Shown here piece by piece: positions 52,415 through 60,544 of a stretch of 64,000 bases of DNA. This stretch comes from Lachnoclostridium sp. (lineage in GTDB: Bacteria > Bacillota > Clostridia > Lachnospirales > Lachnospiraceae), in NCBI GenBank assembly GCA_023665475.1, contig JAMPEB010000008.1:40929-104928 (forward strand). The letters run 5' to 3'. The notes under the pieces are model-generated. The model was given only the letters and a program-made list of their open reading frames with translations, did no database searches and was not told where the DNA came from. Each line of letters starts with the position of its first letter. Positions within the stretch are counted from its first letter, which is position 1. A program made the translations under genes and the position numbers.

Positions 52415-53122
52415 ATGAAAATCATAGGTTTGGATAGTTCGGGGCTCGTGGCGGGCGCGGCCATTGTGGAAGACGGCGTGCTGCTGGCAGAGTACACCGT
52501 CAATTATAAAAAGACACATTCCCAGACGCTTTTGCCCATGTTGGCGCAGCTGCGGGATATGATAGAATTGGACTTGGACAGCGTGGACGCCATTGCCATA
52601 GCGGCGGGACCGGGTTCTTTTACGGGACTGCGTATCGGAGCAGCCACTGCCAAGGGTCTGGGGCTGGCGTTAGATAAGCCTTTGGTTGAGGTGCCTACTC
52701 TGGAGGGGCTTGCATACAACCTTTGGGGAACCGAAAGCATAGTCTGCCCCCTGATGGATGCCAGAAGAAATCAAGTGTACACGGGACTTTACGAGTTTGT
52801 GGGACAGGGGCAGGATTTCAGGCTGCAAGTCCTAAAAGAGCAATGCGCCGTGGACATCCACGATATTTTGGAACAGATAAACGCGCAAGACAGGGAAGTG
52901 ATTTTTCTGGGAGACGGCGTCCCCGTGTATCGGGAAGTAATAGAAGCGCAGGCCAAAGTTCCCTTTACCTTTGCCCCCGCCAGTCACAGCCGCCAGCGCG
53001 CCGCCGCCGTGGCTTCCTTGGGAGCCATATATTATAAAGAAGGAAAAATTGTGACGGCAGCGGAACACAGGCCCGAATATCTGCGCAAGAGTCAGGCGGA
53101 AAGAGAGAAGGAAAATGCTTGA
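52415..53122 (+). CDS. tsaB: tRNA t6A synthesis protein TsaB
   Basis: 235 residues. ASKHA-fold paralogue of TsaD that scaffolds t6A synthesis: IIGLDSSGLVAGAAIVEDG, AAGPGSFTGLRIGAATAKGL and CPLMDARRNQVYTGLY are typical. Overlaps rimI by 8 nt, the common tsaE-tsaB-rimI arrangement. Confidence 0.92.
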   Translation: MKIIGLDSSGLVAGAAIVEDGVLLAEYTVNYKKTHSQTLLPMLAQLRDMIELDLDSVDAIAIAAGPGSFTGLRIGAATAKGLGLALDKPLVEVPTLEGLAYNLWGTESIVCPLMDARRNQVYTGLYEFVGQGQDFRLQVLKEQCAVDIHDILEQINAQDREVIFLGDGVPVYREVIEAQAKVPFTFAPASHSRQRAAAVASLGAIYYKEGKIVTAAEHRPEYLRKSQAEREKENA

Positions 53123-53558
53123 AAATCTCATTATACGCCCGCTGGAGGAGTCCGATATCGAACCTTTAAGCAAAATCGAGGAGGCGTCTTTCAGTATGCC
53201 GTGGTCACCTCAGGATTTTGCGGATTTGCTTAAGAGGGATTATTGCCTGTATCTGGTGGCGGAGGCGGACAAAAAAGTGGTAGGAAGCGCCGGAATGACG
53301 GATATCTGCCATGAGGGAAACATTGACAATGTAGTGGTGGCGGAGGAGTACAGAGGACGGGGCATTGCCGGGAAACTGCTGGAAGCGCTCTTTGAAATAG
53401 GAAGAGAGCGCGGAATCGAGGCATATACTCTGGAGGTGAGGGTCAGCAATCGGGAGGCTATCCATGTTTATGAAAAAGCGGGTTTTGTGTCCGAGGGCAT
53501 ACGCCCCCGGTTCTACGAAAAACCTACGGAAGATGCCCTTATCATGTGGAAACGCTGA
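53115..53558 (+). CDS. rimI: ribosomal protein S18-alanine N-acetyltransferase
   Basis: 147 residues. GNAT fold: IRPLEESDIEPLSKIEEASF, MPWSPQDFADLL, the acetyl-CoA loop EEYRGRGIAGKLLEALFEIG, and EVRVSNREAIHVYEKAGFV. Follows tsaB with an overlap. RimI acetylates S18; in Gram-positives the substrate range may be wider. Confidence 0.88.
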   Translation: MLENLIIRPLEESDIEPLSKIEEASFSMPWSPQDFADLLKRDYCLYLVAEADKKVVGSAGMTDICHEGNIDNVVVAEEYRGRGIAGKLLEALFEIGRERGIEAYTLEVRVSNREAIHVYEKAGFVSEGIRPRFYEKPTEDALIMWKR

Positions 53559-53683
53559 AAATACCCGCATGCTCCAACAATTACCACACGCATTTTGGCT
53601 TTCATCCGTTATACTTGAGGTAGGCATTGCGAAAAACTGAGTTTTGCAACTGCCGGATACATCTTATGGAAAGGAAAGATAAA

Positions 53684-53932
53684 ATGCGTAAATACGAAAA
53701 CGGAACAGAAGGACAATTGATTCAGGTTATTTGCAATTGTTGTAAAAAAGAATTAAAATTAGAAAACGGATATCTGAAAGAGGGATGCTTTACCGCGGAT
53801 TATCTTTTCGGATATTTCAGCCGCAAGGACGGCACGAGACACCGGTTTGACCTGTGCGAGGATTGTTATGATAAGATGGCCGCAGGCTTTCGTATCCCCG
53901 TGGAAGAAGAGGAGGAAAACGAGCTTTTGTAG
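53684..53932 (+). CDS. small CxxC protein (82 aa)
   Basis: 82 residues with two CxxC pairs, CNCCKKELK and LCEDCYDKMA, about 50 residues apart, implying a zinc ribbon. The C-terminus is acidic. No family name recognised with confidence. ATG 53684 follows GGAAAGGAAAG; longer upstream frames use no ribosome-binding site. A weak hairpin (53623-53655) lies before it. Confidence 0.6.
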   Translation: MRKYENGTEGQLIQVICNCCKKELKLENGYLKEGCFTADYLFGYFSRKDGTRHRFDLCEDCYDKMAAGFRIPVEEEEENELL

Positions 53933-53954
53933 CCCGTTCTTCATATATTGTTTG

Positions 53955-53987
53955 TGCCGCCGATCTGGCGGTGGAATGGAGATTTTT
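53955..53987 (+). repeat. hairpin abutting the RNase Z ribosome-binding site
   Basis: GTGCCGCCGATCTGGCGGTG: GCCGCC/GGCGGT with a short loop, followed by GAATGGAGATTTTT and ATG 53988. Confidence 0.5.
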
Positions 53988-54896
53988 ATGTTGGATGTTT
54001 GTTTGCTTGGAACGGGAGGAATGATGCCGCTGCCCTACAGATGGCTCACATCCCTGATGATGCGCTATAACGGAAAGAGCATTCTGATTGACTGCGGCGA
54101 GGGAACCCAGATAGCGATGAAAGAAAAAGGCTGGAGTCCCAATCCTATTGACATTATCTGTTTCACCCATTTTCATGCGGATCATATCAGCGGATTGCCG
54201 GGGATGCTTCTGACCATGGGCAATGCGGAGCGTAAAGAACCCTTGCTGCTCATCGGTCCCAAGGGACTTACAAAAGTGGTAACTTCCCTGAGAATCATTG
54301 CGCCGGAACTGCCTTTTCCCATTCAGTGCAGGGAGATTGACGGGGCGGAAGAAACATTTTCTTTTGAAGGTTTTTCCATCAAGGCTTTCAAAGTGAACCA
54401 TAATGTGATATGCTATGGATATAGTCTTGTGGTGGAACGGGGCGGAAAGTTTGACAAAGACAGGGCGTTGGCGGAGGAAATTCCCCTAAAGCTCTGGAGC
54501 AGGCTCCAAAAAGGAGAGACAATTTCTCAAGACGGCAGAATCTTTACCCCCGATATGGTTTTGGGAGAAGCCCGCAAAGGTTTGAAAGTGACTTACTGCA
54601 CCGACTCAAGACCCACGGACAGCATCCGCGCCAATGCAGAGGGCGCAGACCTTTTGATATTGGAAGGCATGTACGGAGAGCCGGACAAATTGGATAAGGC
54701 AAAAGAGCGCAAGCACATGACCATGTACGAGGCGGCGCAGATTGCAAAACAGGTAAACGCGCCCAATCTATGGCTGACCCACTACAGCCCTTCCCTGAAT
54801 TATCCGGAAGAATATATGGGAGAAGTCAGAAAGATTTTTCCGGGGGCAGTGGCGGCTAAGGACGGCAGAACCATAGAATTAAATTTTGAAGACTGA
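53988..54896 (+). CDS. rnz: ribonuclease Z-like metallo-beta-lactamase protein
   Basis: 302 residues. LLGTGGMMPLPYRWLTSLMM, the zinc motif FTHFHADHISGLPG (HxHxDH, about residues 60-65), VNHNVICYGY, YCTDSRPT and LTHYSP match tRNase Z, which trims tRNA 3' ends. The family's RKHMTM histidine is present as KHMTMYEAA. ATG 53988 is taken; an in-frame ATG at 53976 is possible. Confidence 0.85.
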   Translation: MLDVCLLGTGGMMPLPYRWLTSLMMRYNGKSILIDCGEGTQIAMKEKGWSPNPIDIICFTHFHADHISGLPGMLLTMGNAERKEPLLLIGPKGLTKVVTSLRIIAPELPFPIQCREIDGAEETFSFEGFSIKAFKVNHNVICYGYSLVVERGGKFDKDRALAEEIPLKLWSRLQKGETISQDGRIFTPDMVLGEARKGLKVTYCTDSRPTDSIRANAEGADLLILEGMYGEPDKLDKAKERKHMTMYEAAQIAKQVNAPNLWLTHYSPSLNYPEEYMGEVRKIFPGAVAAKDGRTIELNFED

Positions 54897-54926
54897 ACTG
54901 TTGTGAAGAAGGAAACGGAGGTTGGC

Positions 54927-55493
54927 ATGAAAAATAAAACTACAAGAATAACAATTGTTATTATATGCTTGGTATTGGGTATGCTGGCTTATTACGCGTA
55001 TCTGTCCAACCGCCGGGTCTCGCAGAAGGCAGCTAATGTAAAGAATATGGTGCAAGAGGTACTTGCCACGGATTTGACAAAGAAATATCCCGGGACGGTC
55101 AGGGAGGTTATGAAATTTTACAATCAGATTATGCTATGCCTGTACCGCGGGGAATGCACCGATGATGAGATTCTGGCTCTGGGCAGCAAGGCAAGGGAGC
55201 TTTATGACGAAGAACTTTTGGAAGCGAATCCGGAGGAGGAATACCGAACCAGACTTTTGGCGGAGGTTAAGGATTACAGGAATAAAAAGCGCAGTATTAC
55301 CAGTTCTTCCGTTCCTTCCGCCAGCAATGTGGAGACTTTTAAGGAGGACGGCTATGAGTTTGCCCGAATCCAATGCAGCTACACTCTGGTTACGGACGGA
55401 CAGGGCAGAACTTTGAATACTGTGTATCTGCTGCGCCGTGACAAGAACCGCCGGTGGAAGATTTACGGCTGGGATGCGGCGGAAAATTTGTGA
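54927..55493 (+). CDS. membrane-anchored protein of unknown function (188 aa)
   Basis: One N-terminal helix ([19 protein letters not shown]) then an extracellular domain. The C-terminal part ([22 protein letters not shown]...[11 protein letters not shown]) looks like an NTF2-like or similar beta domain. I do not recognise the family. ATG 54927 follows GGAGG at 54917-54921. Sits between rnz and tsaD. Confidence 0.65.
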   Translation: MKNKTTRITIVIICLVLGMLAYYAYLSNRRVSQKAANVKNMVQEVLATDLTKKYPGTVREVMKFYNQIMLCLYRGECTDDEILALGSKARELYDEELLEANPEEEYRTRLLAEVKDYRNKKRSITSSSVPSASNVETFKEDGYEFARIQCSYTLVTDGQGRTLNTVYLLRRDKNRRWKIYGWDAAENL

Positions 55494-55518
55494 AACAGTC
55501 AGATGGGAGAAAAGTGAT

Positions 55519-56553
55519 TTGAGGGATATATTACTATTGGGAATCGAAAGTTCCTGTGACGAGACGGCGGCTGCCGTAGTCAAAAACGGCAGGGAAGTAT
55601 TGTCCAACATAATCTCCTCACAGATTGACCTTCATGCGCAGTACGGCGGCGTGGTGCCGGAGATTGCTTCCAGAAAACATATCGAACAGATCAATCAGGT
55701 AATCGAAGCGGCGCTTGCTCAGGCCGGGACGGGGTTAAAGGAGTTGGATGCCATAGCCGTTACTTACGGACCGGGGCTTGTGGGACCGCTGCTTGTGGGG
55801 GTTTCCGCAGCAAAGGCTGTCAGCTTTGCCACGGGGATTCCTCTTGTGGGGGTACATCATATAGAAGGGCATATCAGTGCTAATTTTATTGAAAATAAGG
55901 GGCTTGAGCCCCCATTTGTCTGTCTGGTGGCAAGCGGAGGACATTCCCATCTTGTGGTGGTGAAGGATTACGGCGTATATGAACTGCTGGGACAGACAAG
56001 GGACGATGCCGCGGGGGAAGCCTTTGACAAGGTGGCAAGAGCCATAGGACTGGGTTATCCCGGCGGCCCCAAAATCGACAGACTTGCCAAAGAGGGGAAC
56101 CCCGATGCTATTTCTTTTCCCAGGGCAAAGGTGGAGGGAAGCGCGTATGACTTTAGCTTTAGCGGGCTGAAATCCGCGGTACTGAACTATCTAAACGCCT
56201 GTAAGATGAAGGGGGAGCCCATAAATGAGGCGGATGTGGCGGCTTCTTTCCAGAAAGCCGTGACGGATGTGTTGGTAGAACATTCCCTGAGAGCCGTGAA
56301 AGCCTATGGATATGACAAATTTGCCATTGCGGGCGGCGTGGCGGCGAACTCTTTTTTGCGGGAGGAATTTGCGCGACAATGTGAGGAAAACGGAATTGCG
56401 TTCTACCGTCCTTCCCCGATACTTTGTACGGACAATGGGGCAATGATTGCCTCGGCGGGCTATTATGAATACCAAAAAGGCGTAAGGAGCGGCTATGATT
56501 TAAATGCCGTGCCGGGTCTGAAACTGAACACGGTTATTTACGGCGCCGACTGA
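55519..56553 (+). CDS. tsaD: tRNA t6A synthesis transferase TsaD
   Basis: 344 residues when started at TTG 55519 ([20 protein letters not shown]) behind GGGAGA; an upstream in-frame ATG at 55438 lies in the previous gene and is rejected. The metal-binding [32 protein letters not shown] and [13 protein letters not shown] are typical. Transfers threonylcarbamoyl to A37 of tRNA with TsaB/TsaE. Followed by the 78-nt repeat and ispD. Confidence 0.92.
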   Translation: MRDILLLGIESSCDETAAAVVKNGREVLSNIISSQIDLHAQYGGVVPEIASRKHIEQINQVIEAALAQAGTGLKELDAIAVTYGPGLVGPLLVGVSAAKAVSFATGIPLVGVHHIEGHISANFIENKGLEPPFVCLVASGGHSHLVVVKDYGVYELLGQTRDDAAGEAFDKVARAIGLGYPGGPKIDRLAKEGNPDAISFPRAKVEGSAYDFSFSGLKSAVLNYLNACKMKGEPINEADVAASFQKAVTDVLVEHSLRAVKAYGYDKFAIAGGVAANSFLREEFARQCEENGIAFYRPSPILCTDNGAMIASAGYYEYQKGVRSGYDLNAVPGLKLNTVIYGAD

Positions 56554-56591
56554 AAGGCGGAGGAATGCCGAAAACGGCATGGGAGATTAGG

Positions 56592-56669
56592 GTGAAAAAT
56601 AAATTTTTCACACGCAAATTTGTGCTTGAGGGCACAAAGTCGCAGATTGAGAAAGGAGCATGGTTATTA
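56592..56669 (+). repeat. 78-nt element, copy 1, carrying the ispD start
   Basis: Opens with GTGAAAAATAAATTTTTCAC (palindromic), then a TTTGTGC-loop-GCACAAA hairpin, and ends with GAGAAAGGAGCATGGTTATT, i.e. the ribosome-binding site, start codon and first codons of ispD. 76 of 78 bases match copy 2 at 57443. Confidence 0.9.
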
Positions 56670-57418
56670 AATTGGAGAGGAATCAGGAAAAGCCCCATTG
56701 TACGATTATCCTTCTGGCAGGGGGCAGCGGGAAGAGGATGGGGACCGATAAGCCCAAGCAATTCCTTGAAATTGCAGGGAAACCGCTTATCTGGCACTCT
56801 CTGAACGCCTTGGAACGGTCGGCGGTGGTGGACGACTGCATTTTGGTTGCGGCTGCCGGAGATATTTCTTATATGAAACAAAATATTTTGGAGCCGGGAG
56901 GATTTTCCAAGGTAAAGGCGGTTGCGGAGGGCGGAAGAGAGCGTTTTGAATCCGTGTGGAAGGGCTTGGAGAAGCTTTCGCAACTTAAGGAGAAAGCTTC
57001 TTTAGATGTGATTATGATTCACGACGGAGCAAGACCTTTTCTGACGGAAGACATTCTACAGAGATGTTTTCAGGGAGCCTTGCAATATCGTGCATGTGTG
57101 GCGGCGGTGCCGTCTAAGGACACGGTTACCGTTGCCGATGAGGAAGGGTTTGAGGCACAGACTCCCGACCGCAGACTTGTTTGGAATGTGCAGACTCCGC
57201 AGGCGTTTACGGCGGATGTGCTCTATGATGCTTTTTCGCAAATGGCGCGGGATTTGGACAAGCCGGACGGTTTGGACAAGCTTTCCTGGATTACGGATGA
57301 CGCCAGTGTGGCAGCATATTACAGCCATACCAGAATCCGCCTTGTGCAGGGTGACTACCGGAATATCAAGGTGACTACCCGGGAAGATTTACAGATTATG
57401 GAGGGGTTTTTAATATAG
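56660..57418 (+). CDS. ispD: 2-C-methyl-D-erythritol 4-phosphate cytidylyltransferase
   Basis: 252 residues. CTP-dependent step of the MEP isoprenoid pathway. The CTP loop LLAGGSGKRMGTDKPKQFLE, IHDGARPFLTED, AAVPSKDTVT and NVQTPQAF are present. The start codon and first residues (MVI) come from the 78-nt repeat, so the N-terminus is slightly longer than typical. Confidence 0.92.
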   Translation: MVIKLERNQEKPHCTIILLAGGSGKRMGTDKPKQFLEIAGKPLIWHSLNALERSAVVDDCILVAAAGDISYMKQNILEPGGFSKVKAVAEGGRERFESVWKGLEKLSQLKEKASLDVIMIHDGARPFLTEDILQRCFQGALQYRACVAAVPSKDTVTVADEEGFEAQTPDRRLVWNVQTPQAFTADVLYDAFSQMARDLDKPDGLDKLSWITDDASVAAYYSHTRIRLVQGDYRNIKVTTREDLQIMEGFLI

Positions 57419-57442
57419 AAATAGGAAACGAAGGAGGATAGT

Positions 57443-57520
57443 GTGAAAAATAAATTTTTCACACGCAAATTTGTGCTTGAGGGCACAAATTCGCAGGTTG
57501 AGAAAGGAGCATGGTTATTA
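57443..57520 (+). repeat. 78-nt element, copy 2, carrying the start of the trigger-factor-like gene
   Basis: Differs from copy 1 at two positions. Same palindromes, same ribosome-binding site and ATGGTTATTA start. It begins 25 nt after the ispD stop codon. Confidence 0.9.
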
Positions 57521-58641
57521 TTATGAAAAGAAAATCGATTGTAGCAATATTGCTTGGTGCTTTGCTGGTTTGTTCCCTTGGGGCATGCACCAAAAAAGAA
57601 GAGGAGCCTGTGGAGTCCCTGACACAGACAGGGGAGCTTGCGGATTATTCATCTTATGTCACATTGGGACAGTATACGGACTTTGAAGTCAAGGTGGCGG
57701 CTGCGGAAGTTTCGCAGGAGCAGATACAGGAAGCCATGGATCAGATGGTGGAAATGTACAATATGCTATATGCCCAGACGGAGACGGTCATGAACCGCAA
57801 AACCGTGCTCGGGGACACTATCAATATGAATTTTACCACCACCATGGACGGGGCAAATGTGGATTCGCTTGCGGACAGCAATATATCTTATGAGATAGGC
57901 TCCGGACAAATAGAGAAAAGTCTGGACGAGAAACTGGTGGGCCTTACGCCCGGACAGACCTATGATCTGGACTGTACCTTCGGGACGGATACGGCTTTTA
58001 CGGAGCTTGCGGGCAAGACGGTGACCTTCCATGTGACGGTCAACTATATCTACGGAGAAACCCGGACTCTGGAATGGGGAGACGAACTTATCACAGCCCT
58101 GACGGAAGGGGAGTATAAAAACGCGGAGCAGTACAAAGGCGAGATACAAAAGCAGATGGAAGAAACGGTAGAGACGAATCAGTCGCGGGAATACATGGAT
58201 GAACTGTGGAAGCTCATTCTGGCGGACTGTACTTTCGGAGAGCTGCCGGAAGATACCCTGAAAGAAAATGCGGACAATTATTATAACAGCCGGAAATCTC
58301 TCTTTGAGTATTACGCCACCTATTACAATCTGACTTATGACGCCTATATGCTGCAAAAGCAGGGAATGACGGATGAGGAGTTCCGTGAGCAGGCTTATGA
58401 GTATGCCCGTGCGGAGCTGGAGCGGATTTATGCGGCGTCCGCTTTGTACAAGACCTTGGGAATGGAGTTTTCCGATGAAGAATTCAGCAAAGGAGCCGCC
58501 GGATTGGCACAGCGTTACGGCTATCAGTCCTCTGCGGACTTTGTGGAAACTTATGGAGAAGAATATGTCAGAGAGGTACTGATTGTCGACAAAGTGGAGA
58601 AATATTTGATGGAACACAACAAGATGATTGTGGAAAAATAA
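57511..58641 (+). CDS. trigger-factor-like extracellular lipoprotein
   Basis: 376 residues. Lipoprotein signal with lipobox LGAC; starts MVIIMKRK, where the first ATG comes from the 78-nt repeat and an internal ATG at 57523 is also possible. After the lipobox come an FKBP-like region (VLGDTINMNFTTTMDGANVD...IGSGQIEKSLDEKLVGLTPGQ) and a helical C-terminal part resembling the trigger-factor chaperone domain. It lacks the ribosome-binding N-terminal domain of cytosolic Tig, so it likely acts as a peptidyl-prolyl isomerase or foldase outside the membrane. Confidence 0.78.
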   Translation: MVIIMKRKSIVAILLGALLVCSLGACTKKEEEPVESLTQTGELADYSSYVTLGQYTDFEVKVAAAEVSQEQIQEAMDQMVEMYNMLYAQTETVMNRKTVLGDTINMNFTTTMDGANVDSLADSNISYEIGSGQIEKSLDEKLVGLTPGQTYDLDCTFGTDTAFTELAGKTVTFHVTVNYIYGETRTLEWGDELITALTEGEYKNAEQYKGEIQKQMEETVETNQSREYMDELWKLILADCTFGELPEDTLKENADNYYNSRKSLFEYYATYYNLTYDAYMLQKQGMTDEEFREQAYEYARAELERIYAASALYKTLGMEFSDEEFSKGAAGLAQRYGYQSSADFVETYGEEYVREVLIVDKVEKYLMEHNKMIVEK

Positions 58642-58682
58642 CAAAAAAATAAGAAAAAAATGAGCAAGTTGAAAAATAATAC

Positions 58683-58760
58683 TTGTTAAGTTGCAAAATA
58701 TGTGTTAACATAAAGATACTATAAGCAATAGAGTAAGCTTATAGCACAGGCATAAGCCTG
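58683..58760 (+). promoter_or_regulatory. candidate promoter and leader of the sugar ABC operon
   Basis: TTGTTA (58683-58688), 17-nt spacer, TAACAT (58706-58711) after TGT. The leader has CAGGC-ataa-GCCTG at 58747-58760 and AAGGAGG before ATG 58798. Confidence 0.4.
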
Positions 58761-58797
58761 TAAACACTTACATATTTTTTAAGGAGGATGTTCTACT

Positions 58798-60387
58798 ATG
58801 AAAAAGATGAACAAGATCGTTGCTTCCCTCTTGGCAGGGAGCATGGTGTTCTCCATGGCAGCCTGCGGCAACAATGACGCAAGTCAGGGCAGCAGCCAGG
58901 CGTCAACACCTACTAGTAGTGCAGCAGATGGCGCTTCTGACAACGCATCTGCTTCTGCACCTGCAGAAATTGTAAAACCCGATTCCATCAAGGTTATGTG
59001 GGATGGTACCGTATTCAAAGAGGGTGACAACTACGCAGAAGTATTCTACAAAGCATTGGAAGAGAAGCTGGGCATGAAGATCGAATGGATCCGTCCCGAC
59101 CACTCCACCTATGCAGAGCAGGTTGGTATCGCATTTACAGACATGGACACCATTGCTGATGTGGTTATCCTTCCCGCTACCCACTATGCAGCTTATGCAG
59201 CACAGGGCAACCTTTGGGAGATGACAGACGCTTGGAAGAATTCCGAGACTGCTAACTCCGGCAGATTGACCGATGTAGCAGATCAGGTTATCGAAGGCTG
59301 GTATGTGAACGGTCCCGACGGAACCAAGGGCATCTATGGTATGTATCCCGCACGTGGTAACGGATGCGTTACCTATGTAAAGGCAGCATGGGCTAAGAAG
59401 GCTGGCTATGAGAGCGAAGATAAGCTTCCCACCGATTGGGCTGGCTATCAGCAGTTCTTACTTGACATGAAGGAGGCAAACGGCAAGGCTCCCGTATTGG
59501 CAGCAGGCGGTCCTATCAAGGCAAACGAGGCTCCTTACACCAACTACCTTCCTGAGTTCTGGCAGGATGCATATCCCGGATTCTATCAGAAGGATGACGG
59601 TACATGGGTTGACGGTTTCTCAGAGAAAGCTACCGCTGATGCTTTAGACAGAATCAGATGGGGTATGGAGAACGGAGTTATGGAAGCTTCCATGCTGGAG
59701 AATCCTTCCACAGCCGATGTTCGTAACAAGTTCTACGATGATACAACCGGTATCTTCACCTATTGGGCAGGTACATGGGCTTACACCATCAAGAGCAACC
59801 TTGCAAAGAAGGATATTGATGACGAGTGCTGGGTTCTGAAGCCGATCAAGGAAATGGGCGCTTATCTTGAGAGATTGTCACCCATGATCGCTATTACCTC
59901 CAGCTGCAAGAATCCTGAAGGCGTATTCAAGTATTTCATCGATCCCATCCTTGACGGTGGCGATGTGCAGATGCTGTGGATGTATGGTGTAGAAGGTACT
60001 CACTATGAGTGGAATGCAGATGGCAAGACCATCGTTGGACTTCCTACCGAGGCTTCCAAGGGAACCGAGAAGGAAGCTCTGACCACCAAGAACCTGTTTG
60101 AAGCAAACCTGAAGCTGGCTGAGTTCTCCGGCGTTGATCCTTATGTTGCAGCAGATCCCGTAATTGATGAGTGCTTCAAGATCTTCAACGAGAATTCCAA
60201 GGCAGCGCCTGCTATCAACTCTTCCGATATCTTCGCAAGCTATGATGCTGAGTTGACCAAGCAGAAAGAGCAGCTTTGCGCAGCAGTTGCTAAGGGCGAG
60301 ATGACCGGTCAGGAAGCTATTGACAAGTACAATGCAGACTGCGGCACAATCGTTACCGCAATTCTGGATAGCTTCAACAATCAGTAA
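58798..60387 (+). CDS. sugar ABC transporter substrate-binding lipoprotein (LplA-like)
   Basis: 529 residues. Lipobox MAAC, a Ser/Ala-rich linker, then a solute-binding fold (LGMKIEWIRPDHSTYAEQV, ADVVILPATHYAAYAAQGNL). Large LplA/YtcQ-type binding protein for complex saccharides, secreted and lipid-anchored. Codon use is strongly biased (TTC, TAC, AAC, GGC-type endings) compared with neighbours, suggesting high expression. Followed by a hairpin terminator and two permeases. Confidence 0.85.
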   Translation: MKKMNKIVASLLAGSMVFSMAACGNNDASQGSSQASTPTSSAADGASDNASASAPAEIVKPDSIKVMWDGTVFKEGDNYAEVFYKALEEKLGMKIEWIRPDHSTYAEQVGIAFTDMDTIADVVILPATHYAAYAAQGNLWEMTDAWKNSETANSGRLTDVADQVIEGWYVNGPDGTKGIYGMYPARGNGCVTYVKAAWAKKAGYESEDKLPTDWAGYQQFLLDMKEANGKAPVLAAGGPIKANEAPYTNYLPEFWQDAYPGFYQKDDGTWVDGFSEKATADALDRIRWGMENGVMEASMLENPSTADVRNKFYDDTTGIFTYWAGTWAYTIKSNLAKKDIDDECWVLKPIKEMGAYLERLSPMIAITSSCKNPEGVFKYFIDPILDGGDVQMLWMYGVEGTHYEWNADGKTIVGLPTEASKGTEKEALTTKNLFEANLKLAEFSGVDPYVAADPVIDECFKIFNENSKAAPAINSSDIFASYDAELTKQKEQLCAAVAKGEMTGQEAIDKYNADCGTIVTAILDSFNNQ

Positions 60388-60431
60388 TCTCTATGATTGA
60401 AGTTTAAATCAGTAATAATCGGAACAGGGAT

Positions 60432-60457
60432 AGGGAGAACCCTTTTGGGTTCTCCCG
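60432..60457 (+). terminator. partial terminator between binding protein and permeases
   Basis: GGGAGAACCC-tttt-GGGTTCTCCC perfect stem with GTGTCCCC after it. It probably lowers read-through so the binding protein is made in excess of the permeases. Confidence 0.65.
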
Positions 60458-60544
60458 TGTCCCCTACTCCGATTGCATTAACAAGTCTTATGTTCTTTTA
60501 AGTATCATGTTTTGTCTGCTAGAATACAGAAAACGAGAGGTGGT

